From: Bryobacterales bacterium
GTDB lineage: Bacteria; Acidobacteriota; Terriglobia; Bryobacterales; Bryobacteraceae
Length of the DNA: 45,094 nt
Assembly: GCA_020852755.1 (NCBI GenBank)
Contig: JADZAF010000023.1
Location: 1 to 45,094 of the forward strand
Direction of reading: 5' to 3'
Shown: piece after piece, positions 24,930-32,830 of the stretch
Layout: every line of letters begins with the position of its first letter
Position numbering within the stretch: the stretch's first letter is position 1
The notes under the pieces: generated by a model
Seen by the model: only the letters and a program-made list of their open reading frames with translations
Told to the model about the DNA's origin: nothing
Database searches by the model: none
Made by a program: the position numbers and the translations under genes

Positions 24930-26653
24930 TCCGTCTGCAGACCTGGCTCGAGGAAACCCACGGTCCGGGCTTCGAGTTGCTGCGCCATTTCCTGGCAGGC
25001 TTCTTCGATAGCGAAATGGCCGCCACGACCGGCGAATGGCGCAAGGTGGTCATCGGCGTTTTCGCCATGCTGCTCTCGGCGGGCATCCTGGTTCTGAAAA
25101 CCTACAGCCTGCGGTACAGCTACGAGCTGTACGTGCAGTCCGGGGCCTACCAGACCGAGCGCGTCGTCTTCCCCGTCCTGAAGAAGGACGCCACCGGGCG
25201 CACCGTCCAACTCTACCGGAAGTGGGTGCGGGGCGACCTGCTCTCGTTCATCGCGGTGGCGATGGCCCTGACCGGGCTGCTGACGCTGCTTCAGTGGAAG
25301 TCCCTGTTCCCCGGAGTCCGGGACTGCATGGTGCTGGCGGCGCTGCCGGTCAGCCTCCGGCAAGTCTTTCTGGCGAAGTTCACCGCGCTCCTGCTGCTGT
25401 TCACCGCTTTCGTCCTGGCGTTGAGCCTGCCGCTGGCCGCTTCGTTCCATGCGGTTACGTCCGGTCCTTTGCAGGAGAACCCTTCGGCATTCGTGAACCT
25501 CGCCGGCAACTTCTGCGCCACGGCCGGGGCCTGCACATTCGTCTTCTTCAGCCTGCTCGCGCTGCAGGGCGTCCTGCTCCACATTCTCCCGGGCGGCTGG
25601 TTCACGCGGGCGTCGCTGGCTGCGCAGGCCGGGCTGTTCATCGCCACGCTGGGCGCGCTGCCGCTGCTGCAGCACCAGCCGGCGGATGCCGCCTGGTCGC
25701 CGCCGGTGTGGTTCCTGGGTCTGCGGGAGGCGATCGTAACCGGGCCCTGGGAGGCGGCGCGCGGCGCAGTGCTGGCCATGACGGCGCCTCCGCTTGCCGC
25801 CCTGTTGGCCTACCTGCTCAGCTACCACCGGTACCGGCGCCTGCTGCTGGAAGCGCCGCCGGAGCGCGGCGCTCATTCGAGCGGCGCCGGGTCGTGGCTA
25901 CTGGAGCGCTGCATTGCCGACCCGCGCGAGCAGGCCGTCTTCGCCTTCATCGGCAAGACGCTGGCTCGCAGCGGCAGCCACCGCCTGATCCTGCTGGCCT
26001 ACGCCGGCCTGGCGCTGGGTTGGGTGATCGGGGCAGCGCTGGATTCCGCCCGTCCCTCGCTGCGCGATCAAGGCATGTACGGCCTGCTGGCGGTGGCGGC
26101 GCCGCTGGCCCTGGCGATGCTGGCGGTCAACGGTTTGCGCTGCGTCTTCACCCTGCCGGCCGCGCTTCCCGCCAACTGGCTTTTCCGCAGCCTGGACCGG
26201 GACGGCCGCCGCACCTGGCTGGCGGCAGTGGAGCGCTTCGTCGTCTGGTGCGGCATCGTGCCGGTGTTCCTGGCCGGGCTTCCAGCCGCGGCCGCGATCC
26301 TGGGCTGGACGAGGGCCGCGGCAGCCACGGTCCTCGGCTTGCTCGGGGCGCTCTTGTGGTTCGAGGCGATGTTTCGGCAGTGGAGGAAGATACCCTTCAC
26401 CTGCTCCTACCTGCCCGGCAGGCAACCCGTGTGGCTCACCGTGATGCGCTACTGCCTGGCGATCCCGCTGCTGGCGCCCGCCGGCAAACTCATCCTACAC
26501 AGTTCCACCAACCCGGCCGCTTTCGCCGCCCTGTTCACACTGCTCGTGATTGCCCGGCACATTTTGCGGGCCCGCCGCCGGCAGCGCTGGGAGCAATGCG
26601 CCCTGCTGTATGAGGAGGCGCCGGAAGCCGCGGTTCTGACGTTGGACCTCTGA
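24923..26653 (+). CDS. ABC exporter permease, 576 residues
   Basis: It starts at ATG 24923 inside the end of the ATPase gene. About ten to twelve hydrophobic segments are visible, beginning with VVIGVFAMLLSAGILVL near residue 38. Cytoplasmic charged loops separate them (for example the region around RRLLLEAPPERGAHSS). It resembles large ABC-2-type permeases in size and layout, but has no motif that fixes the substrate. It is about twice the usual length of an ABC-2 permease, so one chain may supply all membrane segments of the transporter. Confidence 0.85.
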   Translation: MLIRLQTWLEETHGPGFELLRHFLAGFFDSEMAATTGEWRKVVIGVFAMLLSAGILVLKTYSLRYSYELYVQSGAYQTERVVFPVLKKDATGRTVQLYRKWVRGDLLSFIAVAMALTGLLTLLQWKSLFPGVRDCMVLAALPVSLRQVFLAKFTALLLLFTAFVLALSLPLAASFHAVTSGPLQENPSAFVNLAGNFCATAGACTFVFFSLLALQGVLLHILPGGWFTRASLAAQAGLFIATLGALPLLQHQPADAAWSPPVWFLGLREAIVTGPWEAARGAVLAMTAPPLAALLAYLLSYHRYRRLLLEAPPERGAHSSGAGSWLLERCIADPREQAVFAFIGKTLARSGSHRLILLAYAGLALGWVIGAALDSARPSLRDQGMYGLLAVAAPLALAMLAVNGLRCVFTLPAALPANWLFRSLDRDGRRTWLAAVERFVVWCGIVPVFLAGLPAAAAILGWTRAAAATVLGLLGALLWFEAMFRQWRKIPFTCSYLPGRQPVWLTVMRYCLAIPLLAPAGKLILHSSTNPAAFAALFTLLVIARHILRARRRQRWEQCALLYEEAPEAAVLTLDL

Positions 26654-26662
26654 ACACCGCGG

Positions 26663-27160
26663 TCAACTGCCGGCCGTTCCGCCGGTTTCCGGTGCGCGGC
26701 TGAAGGACTGCAGCGCCAGGTAGCTGGGGCCGAAGCGCTTGATGTTGTCGAGTTGCTTGTCGTACTCGTCGAAGTGCCGCTCCTCGTCGGCGACGAGCTG
26801 CTCGAAGATCTGCTTGGACACGGAGTCGGCATTGGCTCCGCACTCCAGCGCCGCGGCGTTGTACGCTTTCGCGCTCTCCTCCTCCATGTGCGCGGCCTTC
26901 GCCAGCATCTGCTCAGGTTCGGTCACCGGCTCCACTCCGCCGGCCGGGCGCATGTCCACGTCGCCCTTGAGGAACAGGACCCGCTCGGCCAGGCTTTCGA
27001 CGTGCCCCATCTCCTGAATGGCGATGCGCTTGAACAGCTGAGACAGAGGGCTCAGGCCCTGATCGTCCAGGTGGAAATGAAAATACATGTACTGGTGTAC
27101 GGCCTGCAACTCGTCGGCCACGGCCTGATTCAATAGTGCGATGCTCTTGTTCTTGTCCAT
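26663..27160 (-). CDS. bfr: Bacterioferritin
   Basis: The protein has 165 residues from ATG 27160, with GGAAG seven bases upstream. All six ferroxidase ligands of bacterioferritin are present at one-residue offset from the E. coli protein: E17, E50, H53, E93, E126 and H129. Met51, the heme ligand position, is also kept in QEMGH. It should form a 24-subunit cage that oxidises and stores iron in the cytoplasm. The gene is convergent with the ABC permease gene, 9 bp apart, and appears monocistronic. Confidence 0.93.
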   Translation of the reverse strand: MDKNKSIALLNQAVADELQAVHQYMYFHFHLDDQGLSPLSQLFKRIAIQEMGHVESLAERVLFLKGDVDMRPAGGVEPVTEPEQMLAKAAHMEEESAKAYNAAALECGANADSVSKQIFEQLVADEERHFDEYDKQLDNIKRFGPSYLALQSFSRAPETGGTAGS

Positions 27161-27229
27161 AAGTAACTTCCGGGTGCAATACCACCCTAGCAGTTCCCGC
27201 TCAGTAGGTGCAAGATGCACTTATAGCCG

Positions 27230-28765
27230 CTACGGCCGGACCACGCGCACGATGGCTACCCGCGGATTTACCTGCCCGTCGGAAAGTTCGATGAACTCGG
27301 CGCCGGGGCCGGAGGGTACACGTACGTCGATCTGATAGGCTCCGATCGTCCCCGGAGCCAGGCCCGCGAAGAGCACTTCGGCGGCCACCGTGCCCGCGCC
27401 GGTGGTCCACTGCCAGTTGACGGTCCGGGTGATCCGGCAGAGACGGTCAAGCGGGGCCGGCCGGCCGGTTTCCACCGGGCAATCCACCTCGCCCAGGCCC
27501 ACCGCGTAGATGTGCACGATTTCGCCGGGCAGCGCGGGACTCTCATAGGTCGTGGCGCTCCAGTCCTGGCGATAGGCGCTGTTTTCTAGCGGCGCGGCGT
27601 CCGGCGAGGCGAAAGCCTGCGGATGGAAGCCGGCCAGCGGATAGACGCGCGTGGAGGTTTCGAAGGGCGAGTCCCCGCCCCACAGAGTGAACTGCGCCTC
27701 CCCGGCGGCCTCCCATGGAATCTGCACGATGAGGCTTTCCTCCGCGCTCGCCAGCACCGGAAGCTCTTCTCCGTTGAGGGTCGCGTTCCGGCCCGCGTTC
27801 CAGGCGGTGAAGCGCACCAGCGAGCCCGGCACGAGCACGTCCTGGACCGGGTAGAAGACGGGGATGACGAAGGGCTGCTCCGTCCGTCCCGTGGCGGTGT
27901 CGATGCGCAGCAGACGGTCCCGGTAGAGCGCGTAAGCCGTGGAACCGTCGCCCGAGATGGCGGCGGGATAGGCGGTGATCGGAGGCGTTGTCAGGAGCCT
28001 GCAGGCGGTGGCGTCGCTCCGGCACATCATCACCTGGTAGCCGGGATGGGGCGGCAGGTAGACCGCGAAGAAGACCTGCTGCCCGTCGGCGGAGAGATAC
28101 GCGGGGTGCCCGGTGGCTGCCCCCAGTTCTATGAGGTCCACCCGCTCTCCGGTCCGGGTGTTGAGCACCAGCGGGGTGGTCGGGCCGGGCACCACAACGG
28201 CGGTTTCGGCATTCTCATCGGCGTCCGCGATCAAGCCGAAACGCAAGCCGCCCATCACCACCCGGTCCGTTCCGTCCGGTTCGATGCGGTGCAGGTTGCT
28301 CAGATCCTTATACAGCACGGAGCCGTCGGAGCCGACAAAGGCGGCCGCCGGCGTGGGGCGGGATTCCCCGGTCAGGCGGTCGACCAGGGCGTTCCCGGTG
28401 AACAGGTAGCGCCCGTTGCGGCTGATCACCGCCTGGGAGCCCACCTCCTCCACCTCGCCGGTGGCGGTGTGCAGGAGCAGGCCGCGCGCTTTGGCCGGGC
28501 AATCGCAGGTTGCGGAGAAGGCGGCCAGGGAACCGTCGGTGGTGATGGACAAAGTGGCCAGCCACCACTCGGGGCTTTCGTACACCAGTTGGACATGGCC
28601 GGAGGGGTCCCAGGAAAACAGCTTGGGGCGAAACGACTGGCCGGTTCCAGGCAGCCGGTTGGTCGAGAGGAAATAGAGCCGCGAGCCATCGCCGGGCGCG
28701 GCGTACACGGACTGAGCCAGGCAGCTCCCGCCGGTGACCAGAAGCAGAACGAGAACGCGGGTCAC
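27230..28765 (-). CDS. Secreted protein with TIGR03437 C-terminal domain
   Basis: The protein has about 511 residues from GTG 28765, chosen because VTRVLVLLLVTGGSCLAQS is a clean signal peptide; the open frame runs further upstream but without signal-like or conserved sequence. Residues 20-290 show repeated blade-like strands (DGSLAAFSATC, ISRNGRYLFTG, LSADGQQVFFA, ISGDGSTAYALY), consistent with a beta-propeller. The end carries the TIGR03437 pattern (ALPGEIVHIYAVGLG, VLFAGLAPGTIGAYQIDVRVP). A cell-surface or secreted binding role is likely; no enzyme motif is seen. Start uncertain. Confidence 0.8.
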   Translation of the reverse strand: MTRVLVLLLVTGGSCLAQSVYAAPGDGSRLYFLSTNRLPGTGQSFRPKLFSWDPSGHVQLVYESPEWWLATLSITTDGSLAAFSATCDCPAKARGLLLHTATGEVEEVGSQAVISRNGRYLFTGNALVDRLTGESRPTPAAAFVGSDGSVLYKDLSNLHRIEPDGTDRVVMGGLRFGLIADADENAETAVVVPGPTTPLVLNTRTGERVDLIELGAATGHPAYLSADGQQVFFAVYLPPHPGYQVMMCRSDATACRLLTTPPITAYPAAISGDGSTAYALYRDRLLRIDTATGRTEQPFVIPVFYPVQDVLVPGSLVRFTAWNAGRNATLNGEELPVLASAEESLIVQIPWEAAGEAQFTLWGGDSPFETSTRVYPLAGFHPQAFASPDAAPLENSAYRQDWSATTYESPALPGEIVHIYAVGLGEVDCPVETGRPAPLDRLCRITRTVNWQWTTGAGTVAAEVLFAGLAPGTIGAYQIDVRVPSGPGAEFIELSDGQVNPRVAIVRVVRP

Positions 28766-29039
28766 GGGGTTCGTGCAGCAAACCGCGGGCCGAAGGAGGC
28801 GAGAGTCAGGCGGCCGCCTTTTCAAGTGTTTCAGGTCCGAGACTTCCCTGGCGGGCGTGTCAATCCGACACGCGCGGGCGTCTGTGACAGCCGCCCTGCG
28901 AGCCGGGCGGGGCGGGCGCCGCGTGACGGTGGAGCGATTCTTCACGAGAATTGCGGAGCGGCTGAAATCTGCAACGGTTCGCATGGGTACAAAAAGCCGG
29001 CCGAGGAAGTGACACGCGGCCTACGTCCCGCCACGGGAG

Positions 29040-29108
29040 TTCACAATTTCCGCGAATAAACCACCAATTCGCCAGCCCTTTTTCCCGGAATTCACAAGTT
29101 GCGCGGAA
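29040..29108. repeat. Direct repeat pair TTCACAA...CGCG-GAA
   Basis: TTCACAATTTCCGCGAA (29040-29056) recurs as TTCACAAGTTGCGCGGAA (29091-29108). The offset of 51 bp is close to five helical turns, and both copies lie upstream of the PQQ-dehydrogenase promoter. Confidence 0.5.
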
Positions 29109-29117
29109 CCGGTTCCG
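29104..29117. promoter_or_regulatory. 14-bp perfect palindrome, operator candidate
   Basis: CGGAACCGGTTCCG is a perfect palindrome with the ACCGGT centre seen in many LacI-family operators. It lies 12 bp upstream of TATACT, so a bound repressor would cover the -35 region. Confidence 0.5.
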
Positions 29118-29129
29118 GCCTGCCGCGGG

Positions 29130-29135
29130 TATACT
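29130..29135 (+). promoter_or_regulatory. -10 element of the PQQ-dehydrogenase gene
   Basis: TATACT lies 50 bp before ATG 29186. The resulting leader of about 44 bases holds AGGAG (29169-29173) and AGGGGA (29175-29180), the latter at good spacing for ribosome binding. Unlike several neighbours this gene has a conventional leader. Confidence 0.45.
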
Positions 29136-29185
29136 CCCAAGTAACACGGGGTGATAACTCAAATCGAGAGGAGTAGGGGACAACC

Positions 29186-30745
29186 ATGCGAAATGTGAAT
29201 CGAAGGGATATTTTCCTCACCGCCGCGGGAACGGCGGCGGGCGTCGCGGCGCTGGTGTTTCTCGGCGCGGCCGGCCGCAGCGTGCGGGCCCAGGCGCCGG
29301 CGCCCACCATGCTGGCTCCACACCTGGCGGTACGAACCGCAGCCTCGGGCCTGAACCAGCCCACCTCGATGGCGTTCCTCGGCGCCAACGATTTCCTCGT
29401 GCTGGAGAAGGCCACCGGGCGGGTCATGCGGGTGAGGAGCGGCGCGGTTGAGGGCCCGGTGCTGGACCTCGCAGTGAATTTCGCATCCGAGCGCGGGCTG
29501 CTGGGCATCGCGCTCCATCCGAACTTTCCGTCGAACCCGGGCGTGTACCTGTACTGGACCTGCCAGGCCGCCGCGCCTCCGGGTACTTCGCCATACTTTC
29601 CCACGGCGGAGGAATGCCCGGACACCCCGGCCCTGGGCGCCGACACGAACGACATTCTGGCAGTGCCGCTGCGCGGCAACCGGGTGGACCGTTTCGTATG
29701 GAACGGCTCGACCCTGACCTTTGACCGGAACCTGATCAAGCTGCGGGCGTTTCAGAACGATGGCGCGCCGGTACCGCCAGGCCAGGGGGATGCGGCTCAG
29801 AATCCGGCCGGCAACCACGATGGAGGCGTCCTGCGCTTCGGGCCGGACGGCAAGCTCTACCTCATCATCGGCGACAACGGGCGGCGCGGCCAGTTGCAGA
29901 ACCTGGCCGCCGGTCCGGCTCCTCCTCTGCCCGACGATCAGTTCGGCGGCCCGGCGCCGGATGACAGCCACCTGACCGGCGTGATCCTGCGTTTGAACGA
30001 CGACGGCTCCACGCCGGCGGACAATCCGTTCTTCGCCGCCGGGGCGGCTATCGGCGGGGAAGTTGGGGAGAACCTCCAGAAGGTCTTCGCTTACGGAATT
30101 CGCAACAGCTTCGGCATGGCCTTCGATCCCATCAGCGGCAGTTTGTGGACTCAGGAGAACGGAGACGACTCGTTCGACGAGATCAACCGGGTGCAGCCCG
30201 GCACGAATGGCGGGTGGGTGCAGATCATGGGACCGGTCTCGCGGATCGCCGAATTCAAGTCCATCGAGGTGAACCGGCCGCCATCCACTTTGCAGCAATT
30301 GCGCTGGCCGCCCGCCAACATTGCGGACAGTCCTCAGGAGGCGCTCTCGCGGCTGTTCCTTCTGCCGGGCGCGCGCTACCACGATCCGGAGTTCTCCTGG
30401 CGGTTCGCGGTGGCTCCCGCCGGGATCGGGTTCCTCAACAGCCGGGCGCTGGGCCTGCGGTACGCGGGCGATCTGTTCGTGGGAGCCTCGCGCACGACCC
30501 TGGCCGGCGGCTACCTGTTCCACTTCCACGTTTCGCCCAACCGCATGCGAATCGGAACGAACGATTCGAGGCTGGTTGACGGCGTCGCGGACAACCACGA
30601 CAAGTTCGACATCACGGAAAGCGAGAACCTGCTCATCGGGAGGGATTTCGGCATCGGCACGGACATCCGGACCGGGCCCAACGGGAACCTTTTCGTGGTT
30701 TCGCTTTCGAACGGGAGCGTGTACGAGGTTTATCGGACTCCGTAA
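29186..30745 (+). CDS. PQQ-dependent sugar dehydrogenase (glucose/sorbosone dehydrogenase family)
   Basis: The protein has 519 residues with a Tat-type N-terminus (VNRRDIFLTAAG, then a hydrophobic stretch to VRAQA). The soluble six-bladed GSDH propeller is visible: SGLNQPTSMAF, ERGLLGIALHPNF, YLYWT, NHDGGVLRFGPDGKLYLIIGDN, AYGIRNSFGMAFDP, WTQENGDDSFDEIN and YAGDLFVG. The catalytic His lies in NHDGG. No CxxCH heme-c site is present. Such enzymes oxidise sugars or aldoses in the periplasm with PQQ. PQQ synthesis genes are not in the window. An operator-like palindrome upstream suggests sugar-dependent control. Confidence 0.9.
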   Translation: MRNVNRRDIFLTAAGTAAGVAALVFLGAAGRSVRAQAPAPTMLAPHLAVRTAASGLNQPTSMAFLGANDFLVLEKATGRVMRVRSGAVEGPVLDLAVNFASERGLLGIALHPNFPSNPGVYLYWTCQAAAPPGTSPYFPTAEECPDTPALGADTNDILAVPLRGNRVDRFVWNGSTLTFDRNLIKLRAFQNDGAPVPPGQGDAAQNPAGNHDGGVLRFGPDGKLYLIIGDNGRRGQLQNLAAGPAPPLPDDQFGGPAPDDSHLTGVILRLNDDGSTPADNPFFAAGAAIGGEVGENLQKVFAYGIRNSFGMAFDPISGSLWTQENGDDSFDEINRVQPGTNGGWVQIMGPVSRIAEFKSIEVNRPPSTLQQLRWPPANIADSPQEALSRLFLLPGARYHDPEFSWRFAVAPAGIGFLNSRALGLRYAGDLFVGASRTTLAGGYLFHFHVSPNRMRIGTNDSRLVDGVADNHDKFDITESENLLIGRDFGIGTDIRTGPNGNLFVVSLSNGSVYEVYRTP

Positions 30746-30755
30746 GCGCCCCGGG

Positions 30756-31577
30756 CTACCGCTGCGGCGCCGGCTTGACGTCCAGGTTGGCTTTCAGATC
30801 CTCGGGAGAGATGTCGCAGCGCGCCCCGCCGCGAGGCACGTCCAGCCGCGCGGTCCAGAGGATGGCGTTTAGCACCATGCGGCGGAAATCGGTCCAGCCC
30901 CAGTTGGTGTGGAAGTGGCCGCCAGTGAAGCCGAAGCCGCGGCCGCCGTCCTCGCGCTGCGTGGCCCAGGCGATCACCTCGCGGTTGGGCGCCTCCCTGG
31001 GAAGCATAGCCGTGAGGATGGGCGTAACCCTCGGATCGTTCTCGCGGAACCGTATGCGGTAGTAGTATTCGTCCTTCCCGGTGAAGCTCTTCCAGCCGCG
31101 CGAGATGGGATGGCGGGGAGAAGCCTGGGCCGCCTCGCACTCGTTGATGGGGTTCTGCGAGTAAGGCCTTTCATAGTAGCCGCCGATCCACTGGAGCAGT
31201 TCCGCTCCGCCCTTGTCCTTGGGAACCTCGACGGCGTAGTGCAGCAGGACGAGACCGACCCCCTTGCTCATGAGCCGGCCGATGGCGGCCAGGCGGTCTC
31301 CCTGGATCAGCGGATTGCCGCCGCCGCCGTCCATGTAGAACACCAGCGTGTGAGCGCCTTCGAACACCTTTTCGTCCTCCGGCCAGTTGTTGCGGACCAC
31401 CATCGTTTCCACGCCTTTGTTCTGGCGCAGGCATTTTTCGAGCAGCAGGATTCCCGCATTATGTTCGTGCGCTCCGGGGCCGTGGCTGGGTTTTCCGGCG
31501 ATCAAAAGCACATTGGCGGCGGGGGCGCAGCAGGCGGATGCGATCAGCAGGAGGGTCGTCCAGGCGAGTCTTGGCAT
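30756..31577 (-). CDS. ThuA domain-containing secreted protein
   Basis: The protein has 273 residues with a Sec signal (about 1-20, SACCAPA). The ThuA glutamine-amidotransferase-like fold shows in NVLLIAGKPSHGPGAHEHNAG, TLVFYMDGG, GLVLLHYAVE, HPISRGW and GRGFGFTGGHFHTNW. ThuA proteins are linked to trehalose and other sugar use, often exported in acidobacteria and planctomycetes; the reaction is not settled. It ends 10 bp from the convergent PQQ-dehydrogenase gene, and lies 64 bp downstream of the phosphatidyltransferase gene on the same strand. Confidence 0.9.
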   Translation of the reverse strand: MPRLAWTTLLLIASACCAPAANVLLIAGKPSHGPGAHEHNAGILLLEKCLRQNKGVETMVVRNNWPEDEKVFEGAHTLVFYMDGGGGNPLIQGDRLAAIGRLMSKGVGLVLLHYAVEVPKDKGGAELLQWIGGYYERPYSQNPINECEAAQASPRHPISRGWKSFTGKDEYYYRIRFRENDPRVTPILTAMLPREAPNREVIAWATQREDGGRGFGFTGGHFHTNWGWTDFRRMVLNAILWTARLDVPRGGARCDISPEDLKANLDVKPAPQR

Positions 31578-31641
31578 GAAAACATTGTTGTACAGACGAG
31601 AGCGAATTGTCAGACGATCGCGGCGTACGAGGAGAACCGCG

Positions 31642-32277
31642 CTACCGTGGAACCGGGACGTTGGTCTCGCTGCCGGCCCGCAGCTGGGCGGCTTCCAGGC
31701 GGCGGGTTTCCTGCCAGGTATAGATCATGCGGTGCACCACGGTGAGGTTGGATAGCGCGGCGATGACCCATAGCACCGCGGCCATGCGGTCGAACAGGGC
31801 TCCGATGATAATCAGCACCACCCGCTCCGGCCGCTCCAGGAAGCCCACCTTGCACTTCGGAATCAGGCATTCGGAACGCGCCCGGGTATAGCTGACCATC
31901 ACCGAGCCGGTCATCACCACCGCCGTCAGGACGATGTAAAAGAAGCGGTTGATGGAGGCGTAATAGACCAGCAGGCCGACCAGCAATGCCAGGTCGGAAT
32001 AGCGGTCCAGCACCGAGTCGAAGAAAGCCCCGAAACGCGTCACCCGGTTGGTCTCGCGCGCCACCCGGCCATCCACCATGTCGAACAGGCCGGCGCCGAC
32101 CACCACCAGGGCGCCCCAGCGGAACTGGCCGGCCGCGAACAGCCAGCCGGCCCAGATGTTGACCACCAGTCCGAGGAAGGTGAGCACGTTCGGGTGGATG
32201 TGGGAGAGAGCCAGCCCGCGCACGATGGCATCGATGATCTTGCCGCACACCAGGCCGATCGCGCGCGTGTAAGTCAT
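31642..32277 (-). CDS. CDP-alcohol phosphatidyltransferase
   Basis: The protein has 211 residues and about six membrane segments. The family signature D-x2-DG-x2-AR-x8-G-x3-D-x3-D is intact in DMVDGRVARETNRVTRFGAF then FDSVLDRYSD. The later SYTRARSECL and GFLERPERVV segments resemble phosphatidylinositol-phosphate or archaetidylinositol-phosphate synthases more than PgsA or PssA; that subtype is inference. It transfers a phosphatidyl group from CDP-diacylglycerol to an alcohol at the membrane. It overlaps greA by 4 bp (32274-32277), so the two are translationally coupled. Confidence 0.93.
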   Translation of the reverse strand: MTYTRAIGLVCGKIIDAIVRGLALSHIHPNVLTFLGLVVNIWAGWLFAAGQFRWGALVVVGAGLFDMVDGRVARETNRVTRFGAFFDSVLDRYSDLALLVGLLVYYASINRFFYIVLTAVVMTGSVMVSYTRARSECLIPKCKVGFLERPERVVLIIIGALFDRMAAVLWVIAALSNLTVVHRMIYTWQETRRLEAAQLRAGSETNVPVPR

Positions 32278-32750
32278 ATTCGCTCGGTGGCGTCGTGGAT
32301 CGTGGTCAACTTCCGGATCTCGAATTCCTTGACGCCGCCCGGAGTCCTTATCTTCACCGTGTCACCGGCCTCCTTGCCGAGCAGCCCGCGCCCGATGGGG
32401 GAACTCGTCGAAATGCGCCCCTTGGCGGCGTCGGCCTCCTCGGTGGTGACCAGCTTGTAGGTTACCTCTTCCCCGCTGTTCAAGTCGAGCAGCACGACTT
32501 CCGAGCCAAGACCCACCTTGTCCCTCGGGATCTTGGAGAAATCGATCATGGACATTTCAGCCAGGCGCTGCTTGAGCTGGTTCAGGCGGGCGTTGACCAG
32601 TCCCTGGCGCTCCTTGGCGGCGTGGTACTCCGCGTTCTCGCTCAGATCGCCATGGGCGCGGGCCCTGAGGATCTCCTTGGGCAGTTCGGTGCGCAGTTCG
32701 TAATCCAGCGCCGCAATCTCGTCCTGCAGTTTCCGTTTGATGTCTTCCAT
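32274..32750 (-). CDS. greA: Transcription elongation factor GreA
   Basis: The protein has 158 residues. An N-terminal coiled coil (about 1-75) carries the acidic tip residues in HGDLSENAEYHAAKERQ, and a C-terminal FKBP-like domain follows (VVLLDLNSGEEVTYKLVTTEEAD, SSPIGRGLLGKEAGD). It rescues backtracked RNA polymerase by stimulating transcript cleavage. Length is that of GreA, and the basic patch typical of GreB is absent. It is the first gene of a minus-strand run with the phosphatidyltransferase and perhaps the ThuA gene. Confidence 0.96.
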   Translation of the reverse strand: MEDIKRKLQDEIAALDYELRTELPKEILRARAHGDLSENAEYHAAKERQGLVNARLNQLKQRLAEMSMIDFSKIPRDKVGLGSEVVLLDLNSGEEVTYKLVTTEEADAAKGRISTSSPIGRGLLGKEAGDTVKIRTPGGVKEFEIRKLTTIHDATERI

Positions 32751-32830
32751 CGGTCAGGCGGTCCCCAGAAGCCCATTATAGGACACGCCGCCGCGCGGCC
32801 AGCCGGGGGGAGCGGCGGGCGCCCGGACAG

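Larger units (their letters stand above)
28766..29185. other. Intergenic region of 420 bp between divergent genes
   Basis: No credible gene is seen. The right half is AT-richer than its surroundings and holds a pair of direct repeats, a 14-bp palindrome and a -10 candidate, listed separately. The left half is GC-rich and shows no recognisable signal apart from the upstream flank of the minus-strand gene. Confidence 0.6.

Noticed and set aside
27623..29059. 478-codon plus-strand open frame opposite the beta-propeller/TIGR03437 gene
   Set aside because: Antisense of a recognisable secreted protein; no domain and no ribosome binding site.
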